Source: Shewanella gelidii (lineage in GTDB: Bacteria; Pseudomonadota; Gammaproteobacteria; Enterobacterales; Shewanellaceae). Taken from it: a stretch of 64,000 nt of DNA. A program made the translations under genes and the position numbers. Each line of letters begins with the position of its first letter. Within the stretch, counting starts at the first letter, position 1. This document shows positions 1 to 7,869 of this stretch, piece after piece. The notes below the pieces were generated by a model, which did no database searches, was not told the DNA's origin, and saw only the letters and a list, made by a program, of their open reading frames with translations. The stretch is taken from assembly GCF_014647855.1 (NCBI RefSeq), contig NZ_BMPZ01000001.1, positions 744,001-808,000 of the forward strand, given 5' to 3'.

Positions 1-574
1 GATAACACAGTCCCGCGTGAGTTTTTAACTGCTCAGGTTGTTCAGGCGCACCGTAATGCTTGATATAACTGGGACTTGCGCATACTAAACGCGGCACATT
101 ACAAATTTTAAACCCCGACATACTCGAGTCTGACGGCGCTCCATAACGCAACGCCATATCAACTTTATCTCGATAGAAATCAATATTGCTGTCACTAATA
201 TTGCTTCGTAAAGCCACATTCGGGTGACTCTCCAAAAACTCATCGAGCCAAGGTGTAACGAGATTGCGGCCTAAATCAGATGACATCGCAATACGCACTT
301 CACCATCAATAATGCCTTGCTCTTGACGCATATTTTGCTTGGCCTGTTCTAACATCATTAGAGCTTGCTGGCATTCGGGAATATAGCGCTCCCCCGCACT
401 AGATAATCGAAGCTGCCGAGTCGTTCTAACAAACAGTTCCGCACCAAGTGCCGCCTCCACCCGTTTAACTGCTGCACTCGCAGTTGCAGTGCGCATATCT
501 AAATTGGTCGCGGCCCCAGTAATACTGCCAAACTCAGCAACTTTCAGAATCACTTGTAGATCTTCAAGTAACAT
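1..574 (-). CDS. LysR-family transcriptional regulator (3' end outside window)
   Basis: The frame is open from an ATG at 574 to the window edge, giving 191 residues of a family that normally has about 300. The N-terminus (MLLEDLQVILKVAEFGS...) is a LysR winged helix-turn-helix with the usual A-A-V-K-R-V-E recognition region and an S-A-G-E turn at about residues 58-61. A linker helix and the start of the periplasmic-binding-like effector domain follow (GEVRIAMSSDLGR, then DMALRYG). These features match the CrgA/DmlR-like subgroup, which often controls a neighbouring metabolic gene. The target and effector cannot be read because the end of the gene and its left neighbour lie outside the window. 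It is transcribed away from the sigma54 activator at 805, so 575-804 is a divergent promoter region. Confidence 0.9.
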   Translation of the reverse strand, partial: MLLEDLQVILKVAEFGSITGAATNLDMRTATASAAVKRVEAALGAELFVRTTRQLRLSSAGERYIPECQQALMMLEQAKQNMRQEQGIIDGEVRIAMSSDLGRNLVTPWLDEFLESHPNVALRSNISDSNIDFYRDKVDMALRYGAPSDSSMSGFKICNVPRLVCASPSYIKHYGAPEQPEQLKTHAGLCY

Positions 575-733
575 ATTATCTATCCAAATTTGATAATGTT
601 GAGCTTATTGTATTGCTTATTACCGAATAAAAATACGCACTTAAGCTAAAAATCTTTATCTGCGCAAGCCCACCTTCAAGTGACATCACTATTTTAACCG
701 AGCTTAGTTGCACATTGCTCGACGCCAAAAAAA

Positions 734-747
734 CGCGATATTTCGCG
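734..747. promoter_or_regulatory. Near-palindromic site upstream of the PAS-sigma54 activator gene
   Basis: CGCGATATTTCGCG is a 14-bp near-palindrome 58 bp before the activator's ATG. It shares its CGCGATAT core with the two palindromes in front of ccoG at 2262-2290. I infer an operator for the activator itself, perhaps for autoregulation. The motif identity is seen; the binding protein is inferred. Confidence 0.4.
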
Positions 748-804
748 CCTTAGATAAACTGAACTATAATATCGTGAAATAACAATGAAAAAAGTGAAGT
801 AAAG

Positions 805-2247
805 ATGACGCACGTAGCTGGTTACACGGGATTTCTACCTGAAAATAAGCTTTTACTGAATGCCGTCAAAGAGGGAATTTATGGGTTTGATTTAGATGGA
901 AACGCCGTCTTCATTAATCCAGCTGCGGAGCAAATGACGGGTTGGCAAACGCAAGATCTACTTGGTAAGAACATTCATGATTGCCACCATCATAGCCACG
1001 CAGACGGCAGCCCCTATCATCAACATGACTGCCCAATTTACAGCACCCTCAAAGATGGTATTGCCAGAGAAATCGATCACGAAGTATTTTGGCGTAAAGA
1101 TGGTAGTTCATTTCCGGTTCACTACACCTCTACACCTGTCTATAAATCAGGGCAACTTATTGGAGTAGTTGCTATATTTCGCGATATCAGTATGCAAAAA
1201 CACACGGAGCAATCTCTCCGAGAAGCTCTCGCCCAAGTACAAGCACTCTCTGAACAGCTCACAAGCGAAAATCATTATCTACAGGCAGAGCTCGCCGATA
1301 AATCGGGCAGTGTGGGGATTGCGGGTAGCAGCCTGGCTATCGGACAAATGATCCAGCAAATCAAATTGGTCGCCAATACCAATAGTACTGTACTGATTTG
1401 TGGCGAAAACGGTACAGGTAAGGAGCTTGTAGCCCGAAATCTACATCAATTGAGCGACCGCAAATCCAAACCTTTGGTGAGTGTCAACTGTGCTGCATTC
1501 TCATCAACCTTGCTGGAAAGCGAATTATTTGGTCACGAAAAAGGAGCGTTTACCGGCGCCACTTCGCGCCGTAAAGGCCGCTTTGAGCTCGCCCACCAAG
1601 GCACTTTATTTTTAGATGAGGTGGCAGAGCTCTCCCTAGAAGCACAATCAAAATTGCTTCGTGTGATTCAAGAACAAGAGTTTGAGCGCGTCGGCAGCAG
1701 TGAAACGATTCAGGTCGATATTCGATTGATCGCTGCTAGCCATTATGATTTGTTAAAGCGTGTAGAGCAGGGCTTGTTCCGAATGGATTTGTATTACCGA
1801 CTCAATGTATTCCCCATTCATGTGCCGCCACTAAGGGATCGGCTAGAAGACATTCCCGAATTGGCGACACATATACTCAGCCATTTAAACCATAAACTGG
1901 GTAAAAAGATCGAAGCGATTAGCAAGCAAGGGCTTAAAAAACTCGCAGGTTATCAATGGCCAGGAAATGTTCGAGAGCTACAAAACGTTTTAGAGCGAGA
2001 AGCGATTCTAAGTCAAGGCAACATCCTCCAATGCCAACACCTCGCCATCACGGCGAGCGATCCCCAAAAGGTCGACAAAGCATCTCCCATCACGCTCGCT
2101 GAAGCAGAAACGCAACACATTCGACAAACATTGAACCACTGCAACTGGCGTATTTCGGGTCCCAACGGTGCAGCCACTCTACTTGCACTTCCCGCGAGCA
2201 CCTTACGCTCAAAAATGAAGAAGCTGGGTATTATCAAATCCCCTTAA
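805..2247 (+). CDS. PAS-domain sigma54-dependent transcriptional activator (NtrC/NorR class)
   Basis: The 480-residue protein has three parts. An N-terminal PAS domain (about 12-130) carries a Cys/His-rich loop at 59-78 (DC, HHHSHADGSPY, HDCPIY). A short coiled coil spans 132-165. The AAA+ sigma54-interaction domain follows, with Walker A GENGTGKE at 200-207, the sigma54-contacting GAFTGA loop at 247-252, Walker B LFLDE at 268-272 and the usual WPGNVREL at 385-392. A Fis-type helix-turn-helix closes the protein (about 445-475). Family knowledge says such proteins bind upstream enhancers and remodel sigma54 polymerase by ATP hydrolysis. There is no receiver domain, so the signal is probably sensed directly by PAS; the Cys/His loop suggests a redox or metal/heme ligand, which is inference. 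The best target is the next gene, ccoG. Confidence 0.92.
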   Translation: MTHVAGYTGFLPENKLLLNAVKEGIYGFDLDGNAVFINPAAEQMTGWQTQDLLGKNIHDCHHHSHADGSPYHQHDCPIYSTLKDGIAREIDHEVFWRKDGSSFPVHYTSTPVYKSGQLIGVVAIFRDISMQKHTEQSLREALAQVQALSEQLTSENHYLQAELADKSGSVGIAGSSLAIGQMIQQIKLVANTNSTVLICGENGTGKELVARNLHQLSDRKSKPLVSVNCAAFSSTLLESELFGHEKGAFTGATSRRKGRFELAHQGTLFLDEVAELSLEAQSKLLRVIQEQEFERVGSSETIQVDIRLIAASHYDLLKRVEQGLFRMDLYYRLNVFPIHVPPLRDRLEDIPELATHILSHLNHKLGKKIEAISKQGLKKLAGYQWPGNVRELQNVLEREAILSQGNILQCQHLAITASDPQKVDKASPITLAEAETQHIRQTLNHCNWRISGPNGAATLLALPASTLRSKMKKLGIIKSP

Positions 2248-2261
2248 ATGTTGTTTAAATC

Positions 2262-2290
2262 GCGATATATCGCCAAACCACGATATATCG
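2262..2290. promoter_or_regulatory. Twin palindromic upstream activator sites for the ccoG promoter
   Basis: Two palindromes lie 18 bp apart centre to centre: GCGATATATCGC at 2262-2273, perfect over 12 bp, and CGATATATCG at 2281-2290. They are about 70-95 bp upstream of a -24/-12 element, the normal place for a sigma54 enhancer. The dimeric Fis-type activator encoded just upstream is the likely binder. Confidence 0.6.
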
Positions 2291-2355
2291 CGTCACATTG
2301 AAATCACAGCAAACAAAATGCACTTAAAAAACAATAGGATGAGCCAAATAAATTA

Positions 2356-2371
2356 TGGCTCAAATACTGCT
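2356..2371 (+). promoter_or_regulatory. Sigma54 (-24/-12) promoter for ccoG
   Basis: TGGCTCAAATACTGCT matches the sigma54 consensus TGGCAC-N5-TTGCA/T with the invariant GG and GC at exact spacing. It sits between the twin palindromes and ccoG, giving a predicted leader of about 135 nt. Spacing and context are seen; promoter activity is inferred. Confidence 0.6.
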
Positions 2372-2516
2372 ATGTCTGATTCCATTTGTTTTTTGCCTAG
2401 AAAGCTTTTATCGCGGGTGCAGCGCCCTTCTCATGAGCGGCGATTCACGCGAAGCGTTCTAGGCACTGCCTGCACTCAGAATTTGCAGGCACAACCAGCA
2501 GAAAGTGCAGAGCCCA

Positions 2517-4025
2517 ATGTCAAACAAAACCGTATTTGTACCATCTCATCAAGACGCTTATCCAACAAGCGAACTTGCAGGCTCAAAAGAGCGAGAAGCC
2601 CAGTCTATACCTCAGCTTCACCCCATAATCGCAAAGCAGGCACCGAATCAGCGGATCCCAGTCCAGCTTGTCGATGAACCTTCGCAACACAAGCTCCATA
2701 TTCGTACACAAAAAGGGCCATTACAGCGACTTAGGACCAGTATCAACGCCTTCATGATTGCCCTATTTGCGCTTGTTCCTTTTATTCAATATAACGGCCG
2801 GCAAGCCATTCTGTTTGATTTTGCTGAGCAGCAGTTTTTCATTTTCGGAACCACCCTTTGGCCACAAGACTTCACCTTGTTGGCATGGGTATTTATTACT
2901 GCGGCCTTCATATTGTTTTTTGTGACTGTGTTTTGGGGACGCGTGTGGTGCGGATACTTATGCCCACAAACCAGCTGGAGTTTCATTTTTATCTGGTTTG
3001 AGACCCAAATCGAAGGAAATAAAAACAAACGGCATGCCCTCGACAAAGCGCCATGGACACTAAAGAAACTGAGTAAACGTTTCCTCAAGCATTTGTGCTG
3101 GGCATTGCTCGCCATTACAACCGGTTGCGCGTTTGTTTCGTATTTTGTACCGGCAAGAGAGTTATACCTTTCAGTATGGAGTTTAAATGCCAGCATTTGG
3201 GTCACATTCTGGGTGGCTTTCTTTGCTGCATGCACCTATTTAAATGCTGGCTGGATGAGAGAAATAATGTGCCTGCACTGTTGCCCCTATGCTCGTTTTC
3301 AATCAGTTATGTTTGACGCAAACACGAAAACGGTTACCTATGATTCGGCTCGCGGTGAATTAAGGGGACCACGTAAACGCAAACAAGACACAGATCTAGG
3401 AGATTGTGTGGATTGCAATTTGTGCGTGGATGTTTGCCCAACTGGTATCGATATACGTCATGGCTTGCAATATGAATGCATTAGCTGTGGTGCATGTATC
3501 GATGCATGCAACCAGACCATGGATAAATTTGGTTATGCGCCAGGATTAATACGATATACCAGTGAAAACGCGCGACAAAGCCAAGCGAAATCAATATGGG
3601 ATTCTGGTCGATTTGCCGCTTATGGTTGCGCGATTATTATTATGCTCATCATTATGAGTATCGATATTCTCAATCGAGAGGATATTCAGCTCAATGTACT
3701 CAGAGACCGCCAAGAACTTTATCGAGACTCAGATATTCAAGGCCATTATGAAAACACTTACCTGCTAAAAATTCGCAACAAGACTCAGCAAGCAACACGA
3801 TATCGGGTCACGATTGAAAGCCCCAGCTACCTGTACCTACCTCGTAAAGCTGAGATATCAATTGCGGCAGGAGAGCAAATTCACTACCCAATCACGGTAC
3901 TCGGAAACAAAAGTAAAATCGAGCAACGGCAAATCTCGATTCGCTTTCTGGTCACTGACCTTAACAATCCAGGCCAACGGGTTTCTCAACAAAGTAACTT
4001 CTTCAGCGCGACCACAATGCGCTAG
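2517..4025 (+). CDS. ccoG: Cytochrome c oxidase accessory protein CcoG (RdxA/FixG family)
   Basis: A 502-residue polyferredoxin membrane protein. Hydrophobic segments lie near 80-95, 120-142, 193-212, 226-246 and 366-386. A CGYLCPQTSW motif sits at 145-154, and two ferredoxin clusters follow: C297-x2-C300-x2-C303-x3-CP and C321-x2-C324-x2-C327-x3-C331. The C-terminal periplasmic Ig-like domain (about 395-502) is typical of CcoG. The family reduces copper(II) for assembly of the CuB site of cbb3 oxidases. I chose ATG 2517; an in-frame GTG lies at 2505 and neither has a strong ribosome binding site. No ccoNOPQ, ccoS or ccoI gene is present nearby, so this is an orphan copy. Its sigma54 promoter and activator suggest conditional, signal-driven expression. 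Confidence 0.93.
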   Translation: MSNKTVFVPSHQDAYPTSELAGSKEREAQSIPQLHPIIAKQAPNQRIPVQLVDEPSQHKLHIRTQKGPLQRLRTSINAFMIALFALVPFIQYNGRQAILFDFAEQQFFIFGTTLWPQDFTLLAWVFITAAFILFFVTVFWGRVWCGYLCPQTSWSFIFIWFETQIEGNKNKRHALDKAPWTLKKLSKRFLKHLCWALLAITTGCAFVSYFVPARELYLSVWSLNASIWVTFWVAFFAACTYLNAGWMREIMCLHCCPYARFQSVMFDANTKTVTYDSARGELRGPRKRKQDTDLGDCVDCNLCVDVCPTGIDIRHGLQYECISCGACIDACNQTMDKFGYAPGLIRYTSENARQSQAKSIWDSGRFAAYGCAIIIMLIIMSIDILNREDIQLNVLRDRQELYRDSDIQGHYENTYLLKIRNKTQQATRYRVTIESPSYLYLPRKAEISIAAGEQIHYPITVLGNKSKIEQRQISIRFLVTDLNNPGQRVSQQSNFFSATTMR

Positions 4026-4368
4026 AAAGTTAAGAGGTAAAATCAATGTAGCCCCATATAAAGATGAGCCCGAGAAGAACATGATCATCGCGTATTGTGG
4101 CACCAGTTAATGGCGTCGCTAACGCGATATCATGCGATATTTTTAACCTTGCCCCTTAAACGAAAGGACTCCCTTCGCCAATACGTTATCAGCAGCGGTT
4201 TATACATGAGAAAAATTGCGCAACCAACCATGGTTTCCAGCGCTAGATATGACACAATAAAGAGATAGCACTGAAATCGAATCATTTTCGCAGCTTGTTC
4301 AGGCGGTATTCATGAGATTTTTGATAATAATTCAGTGTTTTTTTATTTAGTGCATCAATGGAGTAGCT
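4026..4368. other. Intergenic region between ccoG and the OmpA lipoprotein
   Basis: I see no gene in these 343 bases. Two direct copies of GCGATAT (4123-4129 and 4133-4139) resemble half of the palindromes found upstream of ccoG. The promoter of the next gene should lie in the AT-rich 4300-4360 part. Confidence 0.4.
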
Positions 4369-5049
4369 ATGCAAATTCTTAAAAGTTCTTCTGTGGTAAA
4401 AGCCATTATTGGTTGTTCATTTATCGCAATGGCAGGATGCCAAACCACAAACCCCTATACCAATGAGTCTGAAAACTCTAAAGCAACCAATGGTGCAATT
4501 ATTGGTGCCATTGCGGGTGCAGCAATTGGCGCAGCTTCCTCTAGCAAAAGTGATCGGGGTAAGGGCGTACTCATCGGCGCAACATCTGGCGCAGCAATAG
4601 GCGGCGGGATCGGTTATTACATGGATACGCAAGAGGCGGAGTTACGCAAGCAGCTGCGTTCAACGGGAGTGAGTGTCACCCGAGATGGCGATAACATTAT
4701 CTTAAACATGCCCAACGAAGTGACTTTTGCTGTCGACCAATCTAGCCTTAGCCCAAGCGCTAAGAATGTCCTCAATAGTGTGGCTTTAGTTGCCAAAGAG
4801 TACGATAAAACCTTGTTGAATGTACTCGGCCATACCGACAGTTCAGGAAGCGAATCCTACAATCTAAACCTTTCAAAGAACCGGGCTTATGAAGTCAGTA
4901 ACTACTTGATTGCTCAACAGGTGGCGGCAAATCGAGTCAGTGCTCAAGGGTTAGGTGAAAGTCGTCCAATTGCGAGCAATGCGACCAAAGCGGGCAAAGC
5001 GCAAAACCGCCGTGTTGAGATTGTCTTAAGTCCATTACCACAAGGTTAG
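4369..5049 (+). CDS. OmpA-family outer membrane lipoprotein with glycine zipper (YiaD-like)
   Basis: The 226-residue protein starts with a lipoprotein signal peptide ending in M-A-G-C, so C24 is the lipidated residue. Residues about 40-90 form a Gly/Ala-rich glycine-zipper stretch (IGAIAGAAIGAASS and IGATSGAAIGGGIGYYMD). Residues about 112-222 are an OmpA C-terminal peptidoglycan-binding domain with the signature GHTDSSGSESYNLNLSKNRA. The family links the outer membrane to the cell wall. Start choice follows a GGAG-type ribosome binding site seven bases upstream. It is a stand-alone gene ended by a strong terminator at 5086-5115. It resembles E. coli YiaD, but the symbol is not assigned because paralogues are common. 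Confidence 0.9.
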   Translation: MQILKSSSVVKAIIGCSFIAMAGCQTTNPYTNESENSKATNGAIIGAIAGAAIGAASSSKSDRGKGVLIGATSGAAIGGGIGYYMDTQEAELRKQLRSTGVSVTRDGDNIILNMPNEVTFAVDQSSLSPSAKNVLNSVALVAKEYDKTLLNVLGHTDSSGSESYNLNLSKNRAYEVSNYLIAQQVAANRVSAQGLGESRPIASNATKAGKAQNRRVEIVLSPLPQG

Positions 5050-5085
5050 CGCATCTCGCCCCACCTTATTTTTACCTTTAACCCT

Positions 5086-5115
5086 AAAAAAAGCTGCCCA
5101 TTGGCAGCTTTTTTA
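5086..5115 (+). terminator. Intrinsic terminator after the OmpA lipoprotein gene
   Basis: An AAAGCTGCC/GGCAGCTTT hairpin followed by a T run. The A-rich flank also lets it work for the convergent gene on the other strand. Confidence 0.85.
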
Positions 5116-5130
5116 GTACATGTCCTATTC

Positions 5131-5526
5131 CTACCAAGCATCAGCTCGATCTCGAGCAATTCTCGCCTCTGCCAGCGTGCATTGCGTCAACTCGATTAAT
5201 TCTGCAAGGGTAACGTTGGGGTTCTCGGCGATCAAGCGGGCCAGCTTTTGCTCAAGGGTTTCCAACTTGTCTGGATGCGCGAGCAGTGCAGCTTCTACTT
5301 TTTGGATTAAAAAACGAAACCTATCATCTGCAAGGTATTGTAGCTGCTCTTTATAGGATTGAATCGCAATGGCATCGCCACTTAACCGCCAATGCCGAGA
5401 ACGACGAACACGGCTAAGAAGACAGTCGTATTCAACTGCAATTCCTTTTGCCTGTTTTACCTTTTCTCCGCCAATTCGATGAATGAGAGAAGGCAAAGGG
5501 ATCTCAATATACTGCTTGCTAGCCAT
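5131..5526 (-). CDS. Ribosome recycling factor family protein (RRF_GI-like)
   Basis: A 131-residue protein beginning MASKQYIEIPLPSLIHRIGG, followed by EKVKQAKGIAVEYDC and RVRRSRHWRLSG. It ends with an acidic/helical region (LAELIELTQCTLAEARIARDRA). From memory this matches a short gammaproteobacterial family named ribosome recycling factor family protein in Vibrio and relatives; it is not the canonical Frr. I preferred the ATG at 5526 over an upstream ATG at 5547 because homologues start at the (I/E)PLPSLIHRIGGEK segment. Its molecular role is not established. It converges on the OmpA gene and shares the terminator between them. Confidence 0.7.
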   Translation of the reverse strand: MASKQYIEIPLPSLIHRIGGEKVKQAKGIAVEYDCLLSRVRRSRHWRLSGDAIAIQSYKEQLQYLADDRFRFLIQKVEAALLAHPDKLETLEQKLARLIAENPNVTLAELIELTQCTLAEARIARDRADAW

Positions 5527-5708
5527 GAAGAGTATCGGACATGCCAAATAGGTTGAATAGACTGATTATGACTGAATAGTTTTAAGGCACCAACCGCAAT
5601 ACCGGTTGGCGCATGCTTGACACCAATAAAGACAATTGCCCAATGAATACGGCAATGTCTTGACGGTGCAACAAGCTGTCCAGGAAGTCGAATCGTTAAG
5701 CGAACAAC

Positions 5709-5957
5709 CTAGCGATAAAACGCTTCAACTTTACCTTTTTTAGTCAGCAATAATGGCTGACCACGGCGATCAAGGGCTTTCGTTGAAGGAATTTTCACCC
5801 AACCTTCACTAATACAGTATTCTTCAACATCATTTCGCTCTTTACCATCGACGAGAATACCAATTTCATATTCAAAAATTTCGGCCACGTGGTAACGGCT
5901 ACGAGGATCAACAGAAAGACGATCGGGTAAGTCTGGTTTGGTTTTATTGTCGGTCAT
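5709..5957 (-). CDS. DUF3297 family protein
   Basis: An 82-residue soluble protein. The core LPDRLSVDPRSRYH, the middle VEEYCISEGWVKIP and the end LLLTKKGKVEAFYR match the DUF3297 family as I remember it (PDRLSVNPRSPFH...NVEEYCVSEGWVR...KGTVEAYY). No function is known for the family. ATG 5957 is chosen because the family starts a few residues before LPDRLS; upstream in-frame ATGs at 5972 and beyond are possible. It is a single small gene. The 5560-5700 stretch downstream has only an inverted repeat (about 5589-5612, ACCAAC/GTTGG). Confidence 0.75.
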   Translation of the reverse strand: MTDNKTKPDLPDRLSVDPRSRYHVAEIFEYEIGILVDGKERNDVEEYCISEGWVKIPSTKALDRRGQPLLLTKKGKVEAFYR

Positions 5958-6061
5958 AATTAGGTCTGCCATAAATGAATCGTGCGCCATTGTAGGGAAT
6001 CCCTGCGCCATGCTCAAGAAGGACGGCAAAGACAGAGGTGAAATGCAGATGATGGCAGTAA

Positions 6062-6090
6062 AAGAAAACCCTCACGGTGAAGTGAGGGGC
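6062..6090 (-). terminator. Intrinsic terminator of the cupredoxin-like gene
   Basis: Read on the minus strand, CCCTCAC-N6-GTGAGGG is followed by TTTTCTTTT. It sits about 50 bp after the stop codon of the gene at 6142-6519. Confidence 0.7.
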
Positions 6091-6141
6091 GGGGGCATTC
6101 GCCTAAGCGCTTGCCATATCAATAGGTTTTATTCGTCCCAA

Positions 6142-6519
6142 TTAGCCACGAATACCGTCAATATCATACCAAGGTGTTGGGTTAATCGGGCAACGGAAGC
6201 GAACCCCTTCTTCGGTTACTTCTACGACATCAGTTCGTTTGGTTTGACCCACCTCTAGCGGAAACATATCCAATTGCGCCTTAGTCGTGAAATTTTGCAG
6301 CTGGAACCCGACCAACTTATTGGTCTTGTTCTCAATAATAAACTGGTATTTCCCGGGTTTGAGTCCTGCAAGCGTATCACGCGCCGTAAAATGACCGCCG
6401 TGTTGCTCAAGGTAAATCTCAACCACACCATCTTGGTTTTTAGTTGGCGTTGCCGCAGTGGATACAACACTAAACACCATTGCAGACAGCGCGAATACAC
6501 TCAGTAATAATTTTTTCAT
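6142..6519 (-). CDS. Secreted cupredoxin-like protein
   Basis: A 125-residue protein with a Sec signal peptide (MKKLLLSVFALSAMVFSVVSTAA). The mature part has the beta-rich pattern of a cupredoxin_1-type domain: VVEIYLEQHGGHF, then LKPGKYQFIIENKTNKLVGFQLQNF, ending with EVTEEGVRFRCPINPTPWYDIDG. A single Cys close to the end and scattered His residues could bind copper, but the classic Cys-x4-His-x4-Met loop is not obvious, so metal binding is uncertain. ATG 6519 is preferred over the ATG two codons upstream because AAGGAT is at proper distance only from 6519. The AraC gene at 6712 is divergent, leaving a 190-bp shared promoter region. Confidence 0.6.
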   Translation of the reverse strand: MKKLLLSVFALSAMVFSVVSTAATPTKNQDGVVEIYLEQHGGHFTARDTLAGLKPGKYQFIIENKTNKLVGFQLQNFTTKAQLDMFPLEVGQTKRTDVVEVTEEGVRFRCPINPTPWYDIDGIRG

Positions 6520-6711
6520 AACCATATCCTTTTATAATGAAACATCAATTCGACGTGGAAATGATATAAATTCCGCCAATCCCCCACTATGCCTTGGCAT
6601 CTAAGCTTTATGTCAGTGCGTCTACTTTGCAACTTATCTCGGCAAGCTATTGTTATCTAGACCCAATTCGATACACTTCAAAACTACCTTTACTGATTGT
6701 TCAGGCTTCAA

Positions 6712-7608
6712 ATGGCAACCTCAACCTTGCTTTTAAATAAACTACTGAACCAATTCCATCTTCATGCCACGATTTTTCATCGTTCCCAGGTCTGTGACGC
6801 TTGGGGAACTGACACTTCAGGAACAGGCTTAGCAAGTTTTCATTTAATTAGCTCAGGCAAGGCCTATTTGCACTCAGAGCAACACCAAGGCACACCGATC
6901 AACGCAGGGGATATGGTGATTTTTCCCCACGACGCTTCCCATATTCTTAGCTTTAGCCAAGAACTGGCCATTGCAAAACAAAATACCGCGCTCGTTGCGT
7001 ACCCAATGGGCTCATTGGAAGTGACACAGAGTACGGGCTTACTCTGTGGCTACTTCGACTTCGATGAAGACAAATCACAACCCATGATTCAGCAGTTGCC
7101 CGACACGATCATTATTCGTGCTAAAGAGCAACAAGGTGCCATAGCGGGGTTAATCCAAGGACTTATCGATGAGACACAAGTGGGATTTGAAGGTTCTGAA
7201 GCCATTATTAGTCGGCTCAGCGAAGTTTTTTTTCTAACGCTTCTGCGTCACTTTGCCAAGCAACCGCAGCAGGACTTTAGCTTTTTTAGTGCGCTAAACG
7301 ATCCCAAAATGGCGAAAGTGTTGCTCGCGATTCACCAAGATATAGCGCGACCGTGGTCTGTTGCCACCATGGCAGAAATCGGCGGTTATTCTCGTGCAAG
7401 TTTCGCCAGCCATTTTAAGAAGTATTTCGCGACCTCGCCCATCGAATACTTAACACAACAGCGGCTGAACCTAGCTTATAAACAACTCAAACAAGGGGAC
7501 TCTGTACTCAAAGCTGCTTTGGCTTGCGGCTATCAAAGTGACATCAGTTTTGCTAAAGCATATAAACGCCACTTTGGTTTCGGCCCTGGTGCAACGCGAG
7601 CCACTTAG
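6712..7608 (+). CDS. AraC-family transcriptional regulator with N-terminal cupin
   Basis: The 298-residue protein has an N-terminal cupin (about 15-185; the segments HLISSGKAYLH and NAGDMVIFPHDASHIL are typical of the AraC cupin_6 type) and a C-terminal double helix-turn-helix (about 200-295, ending IEYLTQQRLNLAYKQLKQGD...GYQSDISFAKAYKRHFGFGPGATR). Regulators of this subtype usually control a nearby oxidoreductase or efflux gene. ATG 6712 is the start because the only upstream option is a TTG at 6697. It is divergent from the secreted cupredoxin-like gene, which is therefore a candidate target. Nothing in the gene looks damaged. Confidence 0.88.
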   Translation: MATSTLLLNKLLNQFHLHATIFHRSQVCDAWGTDTSGTGLASFHLISSGKAYLHSEQHQGTPINAGDMVIFPHDASHILSFSQELAIAKQNTALVAYPMGSLEVTQSTGLLCGYFDFDEDKSQPMIQQLPDTIIIRAKEQQGAIAGLIQGLIDETQVGFEGSEAIISRLSEVFFLTLLRHFAKQPQQDFSFFSALNDPKMAKVLLAIHQDIARPWSVATMAEIGGYSRASFASHFKKYFATSPIEYLTQQRLNLAYKQLKQGDSVLKAALACGYQSDISFAKAYKRHFGFGPGATRAT

Positions 7609-7869
7609 ACCTTCCCCTTTCGTGCCCTCTATTTTTAGCCCAATTCACGGTTAAATACGGTTCCGTTTTCAATACGGTTTCCCATGCAACAGTGATGGCA
7701 ACCGCCCCAAACGCGACTGAAAATGATCTTTATTGTGAACTTTGCGCATAAAACCCCATCCAACCATCAACATCGATGTCGAGAACAAACCTGGGCAGCA
7801 TCGCTACAACAATTATGACCCATTGCGGCCTAACCACACAGAGACACATCATTGGTAATCACGAGTGAT

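Noticed and set aside
2318-2677. 119-codon frame overlapping the start of ccoG
   Set aside because: It covers the ccoG leader and sigma54 promoter and is out of frame with ccoG; no protein family is recognised.
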